DNA from: Sipunculus nudus
Lineage: Eukaryota > Annelida > Sipuncula > Golfingiida > Sipunculidae
Assembly: GCA_026874595.1 (NCBI GenBank)
Contig: CM049322.1
Coordinates: 4,757,900-4,821,899, forward strand
Direction: 5' to 3'
DNA length: 64,000 nucleotides
Of the stretch, positions 21,360 through 33,541 are shown piece by piece. Made by a program: the position numbers and the translations under genes. The notes beneath the pieces are model-generated. The model saw only the letters and a program-made list of their open reading frames with translations. It made no database searches and was not told the DNA's origin. The number at the start of each line of letters is the position of its first letter. The first letter of the stretch is position 1.

Positions 21360-21875
21360 GTCCGTTATGACACGTGACCTTAAAGAAATTACGTGGCAAC
21401 GATTTAGTGCCACCACCATTAATATGAAAAATGAAAGTTTATGTGTCCATTCTTATTTTTATCTTTTTCAGTTACTGCCAGTCATAATTTTTCGTAAAAA
21501 TATATATTCTGTCAGCTCGGTTATTACTGATGATACATATTACATATTTCCCGGTCTTCCGTTAGACGTGTCAGCGGACTTATGCCTGGTTTCTGCCCAG
21601 ACGGGCTTTCCAAGGGCGAGTTGACATGGGACCAGAGGAGTCAGTGACCCTGGATCACAGAGCCTTGAATATGCAAATATAATTGACCGTGTTGGTTCAT
21701 GTATTTTTGGCTGGAAACACATTCCTGCTTAAGACTGATGGGGGGGGGGGGGGGGTCTTGTTAGTTGTGTTTTTTTTTTTTTTATCCGTGGGGTTTCAAA
21801 TTCGGGATGTATGCGAAAGAGTAAGTATTGCAAGCATATCATCTGTTGAGGTAAACAATTATTTATACTGAAGTA
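21360..21875 (+). repeat. Dispersed duplicated segment, copy A
   Basis: Collinear blocks are shared with 28680-29260: GTGCCACCACCA, TTACTGCCAGTCATAATTTT, CTGTCAGC, GGGCGAGTTGACATGGG, TCACAGAGC, GAATATGCAA, then AATTCGGGATRTAYGC and GAGGTAAACA. A shorter version is at 45740-45955. The short frames here and in copy B resemble each other (QLLPVII near the start) but are broken differently, so it is a noncoding repeat or a dead gene. Confidence 0.8.
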
Positions 21876-22849
21876 TTTCATTTATGTTATATATACATGT
21901 CATCTAAGACAAACCAATCATGTTATAACGGGGATCATACATTTGTGTTAGCCCTAAATCAACGACTAATATTAAAACATTAAATTTAAGTGCCAAGAAA
22001 AAAAATACGAAAAGGATATACTGCAAAAGAGAAGAGCACAGAAACTTAACCATTTTTACAGTATTTTGGTTTCCCTTCATTCAGACCAGAACTACGGGGA
22101 GAGGAGATACATGCTCAGATAAACATGACAAATATATCATAATTTAGTTTGTTTGGGGATGGTGAATAAATATACTTAAAAACTGCCCGCTGTCGCTAAT
22201 GACGCTCTGTACTCTAGTTGTAAAACTGTGAACTACAACTAGATCTCGACACATCCGACCAAGTTTGATAGATGGCGCTGCAATCGCCATGGAGACTTGT
22301 AATCAAATACTATAGTATCTTTGTATTTAGGCGGAATGTGGAACCCCCCCCCCCCCTCCCGAAAGCAAGCCGAAAAAGTGCATGACTATTCTTTTATACA
22401 TTTGGTTACAGTCAAACCAACCGACACCAGTGGACAAAAGCCAAGATGAGAAGTAATAATACGTGTATGAATTATATAATTTATAACTGTTGTCATAATG
22501 TATTGACTTGGAATGAAGTTTGAGTGTATATGCCCTGTATGCTTCATAATGTTGTACTGTATTGTGTGTGTATTATATAGAATATTCACATATATTTAAC
22601 CCTGAATATTCTTTAATTATGTAGCTTCAACCATTGATTCAACGTCGTCGATCCAATTATTACGACCGGTATTCGACGTTTCTATGTGAGGGTGTGAAAC
22701 TCGGACCCAAGGATCAGTGACTAAATTTAACCATTATTTCCATACATTTACTCAGCTTTGTCAGCGGGGACTGAGAGCATTTACAGATGTATTCCTTGTC
22801 TCTGTGTGTATAAATATAGAAAAAGTATGTCTATCGAGATAATTAGAAA
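21876..22849. other. Spacer with C homopolymer, no gene seen
   Basis: AT-rich; a C run at 22346-22357. The words GATGGCGCTGCAATCGCCAT (22270) and similar are isolated. Confidence 0.4.
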
Positions 22850-23010
22850 CATTGAAACCCCGGGCTGCGGACACCTCTCTGAAGTGGACACCGCCTAACG
22901 GACACTTTTTGGGCCGACCGAGTGTGTTTACTTTTTTCAGATCCCCTCTAGAGGGGACACCCCGACACTTTTTGTCCGCCCCATGGCTAATTTCACCCCG
23001 GCTAACGTAC
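22850..23010. mobile_element. Possible decayed MITE with ATTGAAACCCCG end
   Basis: CATTGAAACCCCGGGCTGCGG followed by GGACACCTCTC-GGACACCGCC-GGACACTTTTTGG is a GC-rich island in AT-rich DNA, with the GAAACC(C/T)CG plus repeated GGACAC style of pogo/Tigger-derived MITEs. The opposite end (GGGGACACCCCGACACTTTT at 22953) is only partly complementary and no second TIR is clear. Confidence 0.35.
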
Positions 23011-23616
23011 AACCAAGCGGCCGCCCCAATCGAAGTCATCAGCAATACTTTGAAATGCAAATATGGTCTACGTAATATCACTTAAATGTTCATATGGTTT
23101 AAGCATATTGCCATGAGTATAAGACTGGAGCTAGTTTCACCGAATTTAACTTATTTTCAGCTGGACATTCATATATGTATCTTATTATTAATAACAGTGT
23201 TCACAAAATGACAAAATACTCGGAGTCCTATGTTGTGCCGAGCTTTCAGTGAAGCTACATATTCATTCTGAATTTGGGCCACATTATTCTATCATAGGCC
23301 CAGAAGGGAGGATACCGACGTATCTGTTACACACCCGGACGATAACAGTCACGGGCCATGACCTCTCGACTGGATCGGGGGCTCAGCTTTGTCTTAATAA
23401 TGTTTCCTTAATGAACTCAGGTGACTGTACATAAATGCAATGAAAAAATATTGAAATTTGTCTTATCTATTTGATATAGTTATGCGTTTGACCCATTAGA
23501 AACTCTCACTCTTTATTTGCCCGATCTTGACCTCGATATCAACCAATCTCCAATCCTGTAACATTTGCATCACGGAAATTAGTCTAAACTACCAGTCATA
23601 AGGCGTATATGATATC
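23011..23616. other. Spacer, no gene seen
   Basis: No long frame with splice context. A slightly GC-richer patch at 23290-23390 is unassigned. Confidence 0.4.
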
Positions 23617-24193
23617 ATGCATTTAATTAGGGTTAGACTGGTACCCTGCTCTAATATGGCCCTCAGCCAAGCATAGAGACAGGCGTACAACGCCATCTTA
23701 AGTACTCCCAGTTGCAACTCCTGACTTACCTGTAGACTGGTTCCAACTCCGGTATGCACGCTCATACCGGTTGCCATGAACGTTCACGCGAGCCTAGTTG
23801 ATTATCCGTGAAGATTTCTTATAAAATAACTTTCTTTAGTTATTTCTAGTTTTCAAATATTGAAGAATGAGTTGTTGCACAAAAATTGAATAATGGATGT
23901 ATAGATAATACGATATACTGAATCTTTGATATTCCACTGTGCGTAGCAGTGATTTATTATTAATATCTATTAATTTAATCATTAATGTCACACGTAATTA
24001 ATGTACAGCCAACTTTTGGTACCTTCTCTGAGCAAACGAAATGCTTATTTTTATCATATATAATACATACTGGAGTTGGAACCAGTCTGCCGGGAGTACA
24101 TAAGATGGCGTTGTACGCCCGTCTCTATGATTGGCCTAGAGCAGCGGTGCCATAATAGAGCGGGGGTACCAGTCTAAATTAGGGTAGGCTTAG
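23617..24193. mobile_element. ~575-bp element with ~120-bp inverted arms
   Basis: The left arm 23625-23757 reads ATTAGGGTTAGACTGGTACC, then ATAGAGACAGGCGTACAACG, CCATCTTAAGTACTCC and GACTGGTTCCAACTCC. The right arm 24068-24190 is its inverse (GGAGTTGGAACCAGTC, GGAGTACATAAGATGG, CGTTGTACGCCCGTCTCTAT, GGTACCAGTCTAAATTAGGG). The left arm has an extra ~23 bp (about 23716-23738). The interior is AT-rich with no gene, which is typical of a MITE or foldback element. Confidence 0.85.
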
Positions 24194-25220
24194 GCAAGAC
24201 GGGATGCAAAAGGCCCAACCCTTATATTTGTTCAGTACTATTAAAAAGCATGCTTAATTTGGTTCGTAAGAAGTTCACTGAGTACCATTTCGCCAGGCTT
24301 ACAGACAGATGGAGACGCTATTCAGCTCACGACATTTAAACAAAAGTAAACATTAATTATCATATTTGCCAACGATCCCGAAAGATGTTAAACAAAACAT
24401 GAACGATATGTCAGGAATTAATTGATTTCATAATCGATTTTTTTTTAATATCACGGAAAGAGTGAGTAACTAAGAACTTTCCGGACCCAGTACAGAAATG
24501 TAAACACAATTAAAATTAAATAAACTGATATTTATTACTAAATGCTGGAACTACGCAAATGTTTTGGACTCGTGTTAGGTCTGTCGGTGCCAGAGAAATT
24601 CAGACTGCCGTGCAGGACATTGCTCCCATAGATGTGTTCAGCAGCGCAGTGCGCATGCTCATAGGAACTACCGGAACTTTAGCCTGTATGATTGGAGTTC
24701 GGTCTAGGCCCATGGCATAAGTCTATATACCGTTATATATTTACAGCTTTAGGGAACATTGCTTTTTTCAGTCTTTGTCAACTGGCGTTTGATTGGCTGC
24801 CAGTCATGGTGTTGTTCAGGGGACGCCGACCCGCCACCTGGTGGCTAAAAATATTATACCGGTCAAACCTCGCAGCGGGAAATATGTATATATATATATA
24901 GCTTCTTTAGAAGCTCAAGATTTTGCGCTGTCTCGGGGACACAGCGAGCGGCGGACTATGATCATGGGGGGGGGGGGGGGGGGGCAGACATTGAAAAAAT
25001 ATTTTTTTTTATTCAGTGTCTTGTTTTTACAATTTACCGGCCGGTATACATGAGTTTCTATTTACAATTTATTTCCTGATAATGTTTTTAATACTGTGAA
25101 TATACTAGCATTTACCCGAGATCACTCATTGTCTAAACCCACCCCCACCCCCCTCTACATTAGCCGCATTGCCAAATCAGAAGCATTTAATATTTCATAC
25201 TGTTCTTGATTATTTCCATG

Positions 25221-25222
<2 letters not shown>
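24194..25222. other. Spacer with G homopolymer, no gene seen
   Basis: Contains an unusually long G run at about 24966-24984 and ordinary AT-rich DNA. No supported gene. Confidence 0.4.

Positions 25223-25281
<59 letters not shown>
25223..25281. repeat. (TA)n microsatellite
   Basis: Uninterrupted TA tract of nearly 60 bp. Confidence 0.95.
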
Positions 25282-25284
<3 letters not shown>

Positions 25285-25526
25285 CATATATTTGTAACCG
25301 AATACAATTTGGCGTTGCTATTGGACTTGCTAGTGACGCGTAATTGGTTTGGGCCGAGTGGTGGGGAGTCAGTTGGTGGGGGAAGCCCTCAGCATATATA
25401 TTGGTTGTTGTTGAGAAATGAGTAAAATGATATTAATTACCGCTTTGAGGAATACCACGTTCAAGTATTCTGTGTATTAAACATCGCGCTACGTAAAATC
25501 CAAGTGTATCATGCATGTTCACTGAT

Positions 25527-25707
25527 ATGATATCAACGTACATGTTACATGGTATCAATCATGGTCTTGTGACTGAGAAGTTCTGTTATTTTAGCAAGAT
25601 TCTACTTTTTATGATATAATATACACGTAAATGTTATGTGGTATCAATCATCGTTTTGACTGAGAAATATTAAAAGTTCTGTTATTTTAGCAAGATCCTA
25701 CTTTTTA
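25527..25707 (+). repeat. ~90-bp tandem duplication
   Basis: GGTATCAATCATGGTCTTGT (25551) and TTCTGTTATTTTAGCAAGAT (25580) recur in order at 25640 and 25677 with a small internal insertion. Confidence 0.85.
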
Positions 25708-26125
25708 TTGTTCTTGTATCCGGGATTTTATACCGGGATGGGTGTGTGTCGGATATGTGTGTGTGTAGACGGGGGAGGCTATATTTATTATATGCATGTA
25801 TATATTTTTGTGTATATAATGTACATAAAATTACCACGCATTAAGGGGGTTGGGGCGTATTACCCATGAAATGTTGTTAATATAGAAAACTCCATCTCGC
25901 AGCTTCTCAGTATCAAATTGAAAAGCTAAAATCATCGGCGGCTTTGGTACAACAATAACAAAATTATAATTATAACTCGATATACAGAATGTAAATAAAA
26001 ACACTAGTAACACATGGAATCTTCAAGCCTTTTTTATTCTGCAGGCTTTGATCAGGCCCACAAATGTTACTTGTGAATTGATTTAATACCGAGTAATTAT
26101 CTTTTAAGATAAAAATATGAATACT
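25708..26125. other. Spacer, no gene seen
   Basis: AT-rich; no feature supported. Confidence 0.4.
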
Positions 26126-26128
26126 AGT

Positions 26129-26281
26129 GGCGGACCGGGGATGGGGGGGGGGGGGGGGGGGCGCGGGGTCTGAGCCGCAACAATCATTTTCAGGGATTTA
26201 AACCAATTTTTTTCGACCTTGACCTCTCTGCATCTATAGGTATTTTTTCCAACTTTCCAAAATCCTGGATCCGCCCATTAA
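26129..26281. mobile_element. Short G-tract MITE ending CTGGATCCGCCC
   Basis: Starts GGCGGACCGGGGAT followed by a long G run (26143-26160) and ends AATCCTGGATCCGCCC. The termini are complementary in the core (GGCGGA...TCCGCC). The same architecture is at 46287-46507. Repeats with this GGATCCGCCC end are common in marine-invertebrate genomes (general recollection, not verified here). Confidence 0.6.
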
Positions 26282-26799
26282 TGTATAAACCGCACATTTC
26301 ATAATGACAGGTATGTGAATCAAAGGCACGCGATCTGATGAGCCGTTAAAAAAAACAATCACAAGTTTGGTCTGGAGCGGGGGGAACCGAAACTACTACG
26401 TCTATGTTTTATTGGTAATATTTAGACATGTACAACAAATATATGGTAAAATCTCCAGCCATGGAGCATCTATCAACACGGAGTACGGACTACGCGTACG
26501 TAGGTCTACTTATGGAAAATGAACTTTGCGGATACATACTATACGCATACGGACTACGCACTTATTGAAAATCACCTTAATTCCAAGCCAAAAAAAAAAA
26601 AAAAAAATACCGGGCTTGTAGCACAGAGCAACTAGTATAAGACGCGAATTCCACAGTTATTTTTAAATGGTGTAAATGAAAATGTCCACACGTGGAAATC
26701 ATCTAAGACATAGGCTTTTAATTTTTTTCGGTGGAGGTAACCGCCTCTATTTTTTATTGGTAACTTAACCACGTATATGTTTACTTCTGCAGAATCAAC
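26282..26799. other. Spacer, no gene seen
   Basis: An A homopolymer lies at 26591-26607. Nothing else is supported. Confidence 0.4.
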
Positions 26800-26968
26800 T
26801 TTAGAGTGCATTAGCCTCATAGTGTATCAACCTTAGAGTGAATTAGCCTCACAGGGTATCAACTTCAGAGTGCATTAGCCTCATAGTGTATCAACCTTAG
26901 GTTGCATTAGCCTCATAGTCATATTATATCAGTCTCACAGTGTATCAGCCTCACAGTGTATCAACCTT
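26800..26968 (+). repeat. ~33-bp minisatellite, five degenerate units
   Basis: The phrase GCATTAGCCTCATAGTGTAT, followed by CAACCTTAG or similar, iterates. Individual units vary (AGTGAATTAGCC, CATATTATATCAGTCTC). Confidence 0.85.
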
Positions 26969-27164
26969 ATAATATAAACATGTTTATTTTACATGGATTA
27001 TACAAATAGTTATTATAACTAATCTAGGCACTCTCAATGGATTTTAAAACGATAACGGGGAGTCCTTGATCTGATTTTACATTGTGATATATAATATATA
27101 TTTGCTTAACGGCAAAATACACAGTCCTATATGACATAAAAACTATTGTATCCATTGTTGTGCC

Positions 27165-27230
27165 ACCGTTGTCAGTATGTATTTAATAACACACCTTGTT
27201 GTCAGTATGTGTCTTCAACAACACACCATG
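27165..27230 (+). repeat. Two-copy 37-bp direct repeat
   Basis: GTTGTCAGTATGTATTTAAT-AACACACC (27168) and TTGTCAGTATGTGTCTTC-AACAACACACC (27199). Confidence 0.75.
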
Positions 27231-28679
27231 TTACTTTTCGGGGAAAGTCGGACTAGAAATTAATCGAAAGAGAAGGGCAATATTTTTTTCACAGCAATAA
27301 ATTATAAATGAAAAAAGAGAAAACAGGCAGATGAGGCTGTCATTACGGTGACACAGAAGTGTTGATACCAAGTAAGGAAAACCAAATACAAAAGGAACTA
27401 GAAAGCAATCACATAGCGCATATACCTCCGCCAACAAATGTATCCTCATTCAGGCCCGCCTTAAAATTGAATCATCCCATATCTCATCATTCCAAACTCA
27501 TTCACTAAAATTCTTTGAACACATTATATGATATCGAATATCAATATAAATAAACATCCTTTAAGTCTCCATTATGTCTAGAGATTTTACGTTGTGAAAA
27601 ACATAATGTATAATGTACGTCGTTCAGTACGTGAAAAAAATCCCTCATTTGGATACACTTGGCATGGTTCCCGCCATGTCAGTCATGCTAACGTATTGCA
27701 GATCTCATTAGACTGTCACAATGAGATTTAGGTACTATATTCAGAATTAGTTATATGATATATAATTTGTAATAGTTCTATAAATTTACAGAGTAAATTC
27801 ATTATTTTAATAAGATATAGTTTAAATGCTCTTAAAGCTAGGGTCACTAAGATATATTAGTATACTGTGGTGAAGGATTCCTTAATCAATGGTATGTGCT
27901 GCTACTGGTCCACATTCTAACTAGGTAGCTAGTAACAGCTGACCACTGGCTATCTGTAGGGGATAGCACACCTAATTTGGGTGTGGTATGTCCGAATGCC
28001 CAGGTACTGTACGTACCTGTGAGGGCCAGGGGTGAGACAAATATGGCTATGGTTACCTGGCTGGAGTGAGCTGTCCCATGTAGTTGTCTGCCATTGGTTA
28101 CATCTTAGTACAAATGTATGTGGAATACTGAATGACCAGGCAGTCCTTGCTTGGAGTGGAATCTATGCTGTATTCAAGAAGTTCCAGAAAAAAATAAGTG
28201 CCTCTCACTGAGCGAGTTTCTGTTTGTGTACTAACAAGACAGTATAACATCAATTTTTTATAATACTATTAAATAACACACTTGACAATTAAAAACGGTA
28301 TAGATATAGATTTGTATAAACTGAACCTGGAAGATAGACACGTTTGTATTTATTTTCACAAAAGTTGTGAGATTGTAAAAGAGGTATTGATACATGTATG
28401 AGAACTATGATCTCAGCAGTGACATCAGCCAGAGGGAAACGTATGTGGCACAAAATTCTAGATCTCATCAAAAACTTAGTATTCCTCACGATGTAAGCCA
28501 CATACATTCAGGGAAGAACATAAACTACAGGTTTTGGTAGATTTGAGTAATTTCTAAATTTCGCTGTGAAGTCCCACTTTGTACCAACAAATCACATCCC
28601 GACTCAGCCTTTGTCCTTAATGCAACACACCCGGTAGATAACACACCCACGTGCACATGCGTTTACATAACCTCAAAAC
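27231..28679. other. Spacer, no gene seen
   Basis: AT-rich. A less AT-rich patch at 27880-28120 has no frame with splice context. Confidence 0.4.
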
Positions 28680-29260
28680 CACAAACAGGCAGTTATGAGG
28701 TCATGATTTTGTGCCACCACCATGAATATGAAAAGTAAAAAGTTATGTGCCCTGTCTGTTTTATCAATTACTGCCAGTCATAATTTTAATGAAAGTATAT
28801 GCTGTCAGCGCAGTTTTTCCCCGATCATACAAATATTGTCCAATTTTCTGTTTTAAATGTCAGCTGAGCTTCGACCTGATTTCTGAGGAACAGGCTTTCC
28901 AGGGACGAGTTGACTTGGGCCCGGAGTCAATGACCCTGATCACAGAGCTGTGAATATGCAATAATGTATTGAATATTTTTTTTAGCTCTGGTTGCTATAT
29001 CCATTGTGCCAGGTGGTATTGAACAATGTTTGATTGTTATGTGTTAGCACAAACGCGTCAAACATTGATCGGATCGGTTTATATCGTTTTCTTATCTGAA
29101 ACAAATTAAAGCTATAGTATACAAGTGCATGTTTAGGACTGGTTGGAGGGGATTTGTGGTTGGCCTTTTAAGTCCCGAGGGTTCCGAATTCGGGATATAC
29201 GCAAAAGGTAAAGTAATGCGAAAATATCATCTTCTGAGGTAAACAGTCATTTATAGCGTC
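28680..29260 (+). repeat. Dispersed duplicated segment, copy B
   Basis: Collinear with 21360-21875 (see that entry). The open frame at 28747-28953 begins at an equivalent place but copy A is frameshifted. The next ~80 bp (29261-29340) contain 'TAGCGGGAACC' and 'AAGCTACCG' with no partner elsewhere in the window. Confidence 0.8.
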
Positions 29261-29340
29261 CGAGGTAGCGGGAACCTTACGCTTCTACAGAAGCTACCGT
29301 AATACATAGGAAGGAGGCCTATAGGTAAAGCGCTGTGTAA

Positions 29341-30644
29341 AGAGCGTAAGTTTAGAATGAGGAAGGCATTGCTGACACAAGTTATCCCTGATCAACTCAT
29401 TTATTAAATACAGAAATGACGCAGTTTTAATAATTAAATAAATATGCATATGCATGATATGCCAAGCTCGTTAAAAATTATCGAGACGTTTCACACGCTC
29501 ATTAAACACCTCCAGTTTGTACCTGGGTGCACATACATTTTTTTTAAATTTTTACATGTTGTAATTAAAACTTGATTCTAAAAAACAAATTAAATATCAA
29601 TCTGTGGTAGAAAGCAAGACTTTCAGTTCATGTTCAAAGTTTAACTTATATTATATAAACATTTTAATTTTCCATTTAAAATTTCAAATATGAACTTTAA
29701 AGAGATATTTTATGATGGTAATCATACATTTTTAAATTACACTATTATAACTTTAACTTCAGTTTCACAGTTTTAATTTAACATATATTTTTTACTTTTT
29801 AATATAAAATAACACGCTAAGGTAAAAAGTCGAATTAAAAAAGAAGACTAAAATCTAAAGACAAAACAATTATGGGTAAGGCTTGACTATTTAATATTTC
29901 TACAAAATAATGTTTTTCTTGTCTGTATTAGTGTGAACCAAACGACGCTCCGATCTGTATGACCATGTTTTTATAACCCTCGAAAGACAGCTTGTTCTGC
30001 TAGCTCCGCAGTCAGAGCAACGACGAGAACTCCCTGTAGAAACCGGAAAGTCAGTCATGTACATACACTAACGCTTAAAGTGATAGGCTTATTATGTTAA
30101 GTAAACATTTTTTTTAATTACTTATTTAAAGTTTATACTTGTTTTGGACACTGTCAAGTTTATCCAGACATAGAAGTACGTTTTACTTTACATATTCTAT
30201 TGTCAAATATAAAAGCTTACCGCGCTGCAGGTCCATTAGCTCAACTGACACTTGTTATCCTATAATTAAGTGGTGTGTGAAGAACGAGTGTCGCTATGAG
30301 AGCCAGTCTAAACCTACAAAGAGTATACGTATGAATTTCTAGAGAATCTACTTTAGTCCTGAAGTTTCTTACTTGACGGCAGCATAAACCGCATAAATGT
30401 CTTCAGTCAGGCCCTGAAACAAGATCTGACACCAAAGGTTATTAGGCAATAAAGCCTAAAGAATGCCGGTGGCGCATTTTGCTTTATGGACATGTCTATG
30501 CCCTATTGGTAGTTTCCTGAATATTTCGTAACCAGACATTTAGAATGAGATGTCATTATTACACTTACTGGGTTTCGGGATATATACGACCAGGCTGGGC
30601 AGTAACCAAGAAGTCATAACCCGTCGCTATGACGGTGCATCGTA
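29341..30644. other. Spacer, no gene seen
   Basis: AT-rich. A possible acceptor at 29936 (CTGTATTAG) precedes only 14 codons before a stop, which is too short to support. Confidence 0.4.
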
Positions 30645-30705
30645 TTTTGGTGTCACTCTGAGTTTTGGTGTCACTCTGAGTTTTGGTGTCACTCTGAGTT
30701 TTGGT
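30645..30705 (+). repeat. 18-bp tandem repeat, 3.4 copies
   Basis: TTTTGGTGTCACTCTGAG is repeated exactly three times, plus a partial fourth. It would encode a six-residue repeat (SFGVTL) in one frame, but the containing frame is short and unsupported. Confidence 0.95.
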
Positions 30706-30776
30706 AGTTTTGTCTTTGTGGCGCCAATTTTTTTATAACCGTGTGGGAACTTCCAGCTCTGAAGCTTAACGCCTAA

Positions 30777-30995
30777 AGTTGCGTTTCCATGTGCGTGTAT
30801 ATGCGTATATGCGTAAACTGGCATACATATATTTGTAGAGTGGATCGAGCAAGCCCTCCAAAGAAAGAAGCGATTTTAACGCATTTACGCACATAAGCAT
30901 ATACGCTGACGGACACATGGAAACACCCCAGTTACAATCTAAGAGCGATTTACACACATATGTGCATATACGGAAACAAATGGAAACGAATCTTT
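30777..30995. mobile_element. ~150-bp MITE with GTTTCCATGTG ends plus a third half-arm
   Basis: GCGTTTCCATGTGCGTGTAT (30781) and the inverse of CGGACACATGGAAACACC (30910-30927) form TIRs. GCGTATATGCG and CGCATATACGC-like words sit just inside. A partial extra arm with ATACGGAAACAAATGGAAAC lies at 30967-30986. Confidence 0.65.
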
Positions 30996-31509
30996 AGAGA
31001 CCAGACCACGTGCTACCAAATTTCTTAACTATATGTTGTCTCATACAGGTTATAATCTATAATATCTATATTTTTCCTGTCTTGTAATAAGATTAATGGC
31101 ATCATTTGTACGAGGATTATGTTATATCTGCCTGGTTGTTTTCTGTTACCTGGCCACCTGGGTTACCATGGTTACCTATATTACTGGTTACCCTTATTAC
31201 TACTTTGATTCCCATCCTTGATTTTTACTTACAGAGCAGTGTACGTACGGGGACAGTTAGGGTTCGTTGCATAGTTACAAAAAGACTCGCGATGAGCTGA
31301 TCCAGGAACAGTCGTTGTTGTGCTACAGAAATGACGTCAGACCAGGCTGCTGCGCCACGTGTGCCATTATAAAGGACTCCGAAAGCCAAGTTAGGAGAGA
31401 GAGAAGGGGGGACAGGACAATAAACAAACAAACTTAGAAAAAAAAGAAACAGAGGATCAGAGAGAGATAGATACATAGACAAAGAGACTAAGAGCGTTTC
31501 AGACCGACA

Positions 31510-31510
<1 letters not shown>

Positions 31511-31582
<72 letters not shown>
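31511..31582. repeat. (TA)n-(GA)n microsatellite
   Basis: TA tract 31513-31548 followed directly by GA to 31582, the same compound order as at 3164. Confidence 0.95.
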
Positions 31583-31585
<3 letters not shown>

Positions 31586-31611
31586 CACAGGTAAAAAGAG
31601 CGAGTTGTAGT

Positions 31612-31700
31612 TGCCCGTCCAAGGCCGGTGGTTTTCTCCGGGTTCTCCGGTTTCCTCTACCCATATCTACTATCGAAGGCTATCATCGGAGCCATGGAGA
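31612..31700 (+). repeat. Fragment of a dispersed repeat with CTCCGGGTTCTCCGG
   Basis: GGCCGGTGGTTTTCTCCGGG and TTCTCCGGTTTCCTCTACCC. Such GGTTTTCTCCGGGNNCTCCGGTTTCCTCC blocks are recurrent in many marine-invertebrate genomes (recollection). No second copy is in this window. Confidence 0.45.
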
Positions 31701-33541
31701 GTGCCTTGATTAGTTATAGTAGCTATTTGTACAATTCATGTAAAATAAATAAGTTAATATATTAAATGTTTTGATCAGACAAAAAAAAAAAGATAATAAG
31801 ATTGTATCTATGATCAGTAAGAAATCATATCATATATATCATCATATATACATATCATTATATATCATCAAATCATATATATCCTATCATAATCATATTC
31901 ATTGTAGGACTTTTGCGGAGAGAATGAGAAACGTGCCAGGTAGGCCATATCAGGTGATCCTGAAATAGTACTTCTTTGCCTTGGGAGACATTAAGATGCA
32001 TCATGTTTGTATTTTCCACTAGCTCATTGTTGATTTAAACCTTCAAGGCTGACAAGAATAAATGGTCGTTTTGTGAATATTCGCAAGTTCAATGAATCGC
32101 TGATAGATGAATATGAAAACATGAAAAACACTATATACTGTGGTTGCTTCAGATTCGAGAGGTTTTATTTTCGCGAAATTCACGTTTTTCATTATGATGG
32201 AACAATTTTTGCGATACCTGCATACAATCAGTTATACAGGGTATATAAATTATTACATGAATTAATGATATTAATTAATATTTGAACAGATTGTTAAAAA
32301 ATTAGAGGAACAAAATCAATATAAAATGGTATTGTTCATGGATGGAAGACAATATGAAAGATTTGATGTCACTAAAAAGTACCGGTAGCAAAATCTGAAT
32401 TAGGGAATAACATATAATATATCTAACTTGATTCGTAATGTGTATATTTACCCTTTTGACATTTCCTCGACGATGAGGCCTCTTATCTATGTACGTATTA
32501 TATTGGCGATAATTTCCTTTCCGCGAAAGTCACCAATTTTAAGCTCTCGCAAATAAAACGGCTACCAAAGTAAGCCCTGTCACTCATTTACTTAAACGAA
32601 ATGGATGAATACGGTTTCAATTTTCTACTTGAATATTATAAAATTACTAATAAGTAGGTTGTACATCACGCTGAACACAAATTCATCTTCAGTATTTATT
32701 TATTCGTAATTCTGCGTTTATTTAGTCCCTGACGCAGTAGAGTTGTTTGACAACAAATGATATTCGTGTTCCTTCAAAGGTGTTTTCTTGATGGGTTGAT
32801 ATAATAACATGTCATAAAGTTTACAATGATCATTTTCGCTAGGATAATTTATATCATACATCGACAAGGTGTGGATATGGCGACCACGCCACGAAGACAT
32901 GTACTGACGCTGCCAAGTATCCATGGCATTACTATGACGGCGGTGACAACACGTGTTGTGAGACGTGTGCAAAATTAAAGGGAAGAACGCCATGCAGGGG
33001 AGTGTCTGAAAACTAAGCCTAATGTGACCTCTTCTTTAAGACCATTTGTCCTGCTTTTTATTCTAAAATATTTGTGGATCATTTTAACTCACAGAGCAGT
33101 TCTAGGAAATATTTCTTTGTAACGTGAATTTTCTAACTTAGAAACCAAAGCCTAATTGTGAGCAAATTTAACTATGGAGAGAAGCTTTACAATGATTTGG
33201 TTCCAAGACTAAAGAGAAAACATGTATTTATCGAAGCTTAGAAATTGATTTATAATAAATAAATATGATTGGAAAAGTTGGACCCTGTCATATATAACCG
33301 GTTAGATGGCGTGGTAAATGAGACATGGAGACATTTTTTCATATGAATCAAGTACCATGAAGGTAAATATAAATGAAATAAGTATGCAATGAGACACAAC
33401 CATTAATTATAATATCAAACAGCTATTGTATTAATATCTATCTGAATATTTTCCATTCCACATGTGACGTTTACACCATTGCATACGTTGTGAATAATTA
33501 GATGCTTGTGGCGCCCCCTGTTGGATGTTCAGGAGGTAAGT
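31701..33541. other. Spacer; scattered TTCGCGAAA words, no gene seen
   Basis: TTTTCGCGAAATTCACG (32170), GAATATTCGCAAG (32076) and CTTTCCGCGAAAGTC (32516) may be remnants of a TTCGCG-type MITE family, but the ends are unclear. A CATATATATCAT patch lies at 31828-31885. No supported gene. Confidence 0.35.

Noticed and set aside
29936-29985. Acceptor-like site followed by CEPNDAPICMTMFL
   Set aside because: Only 14 codons to a stop; chance match cannot be excluded.
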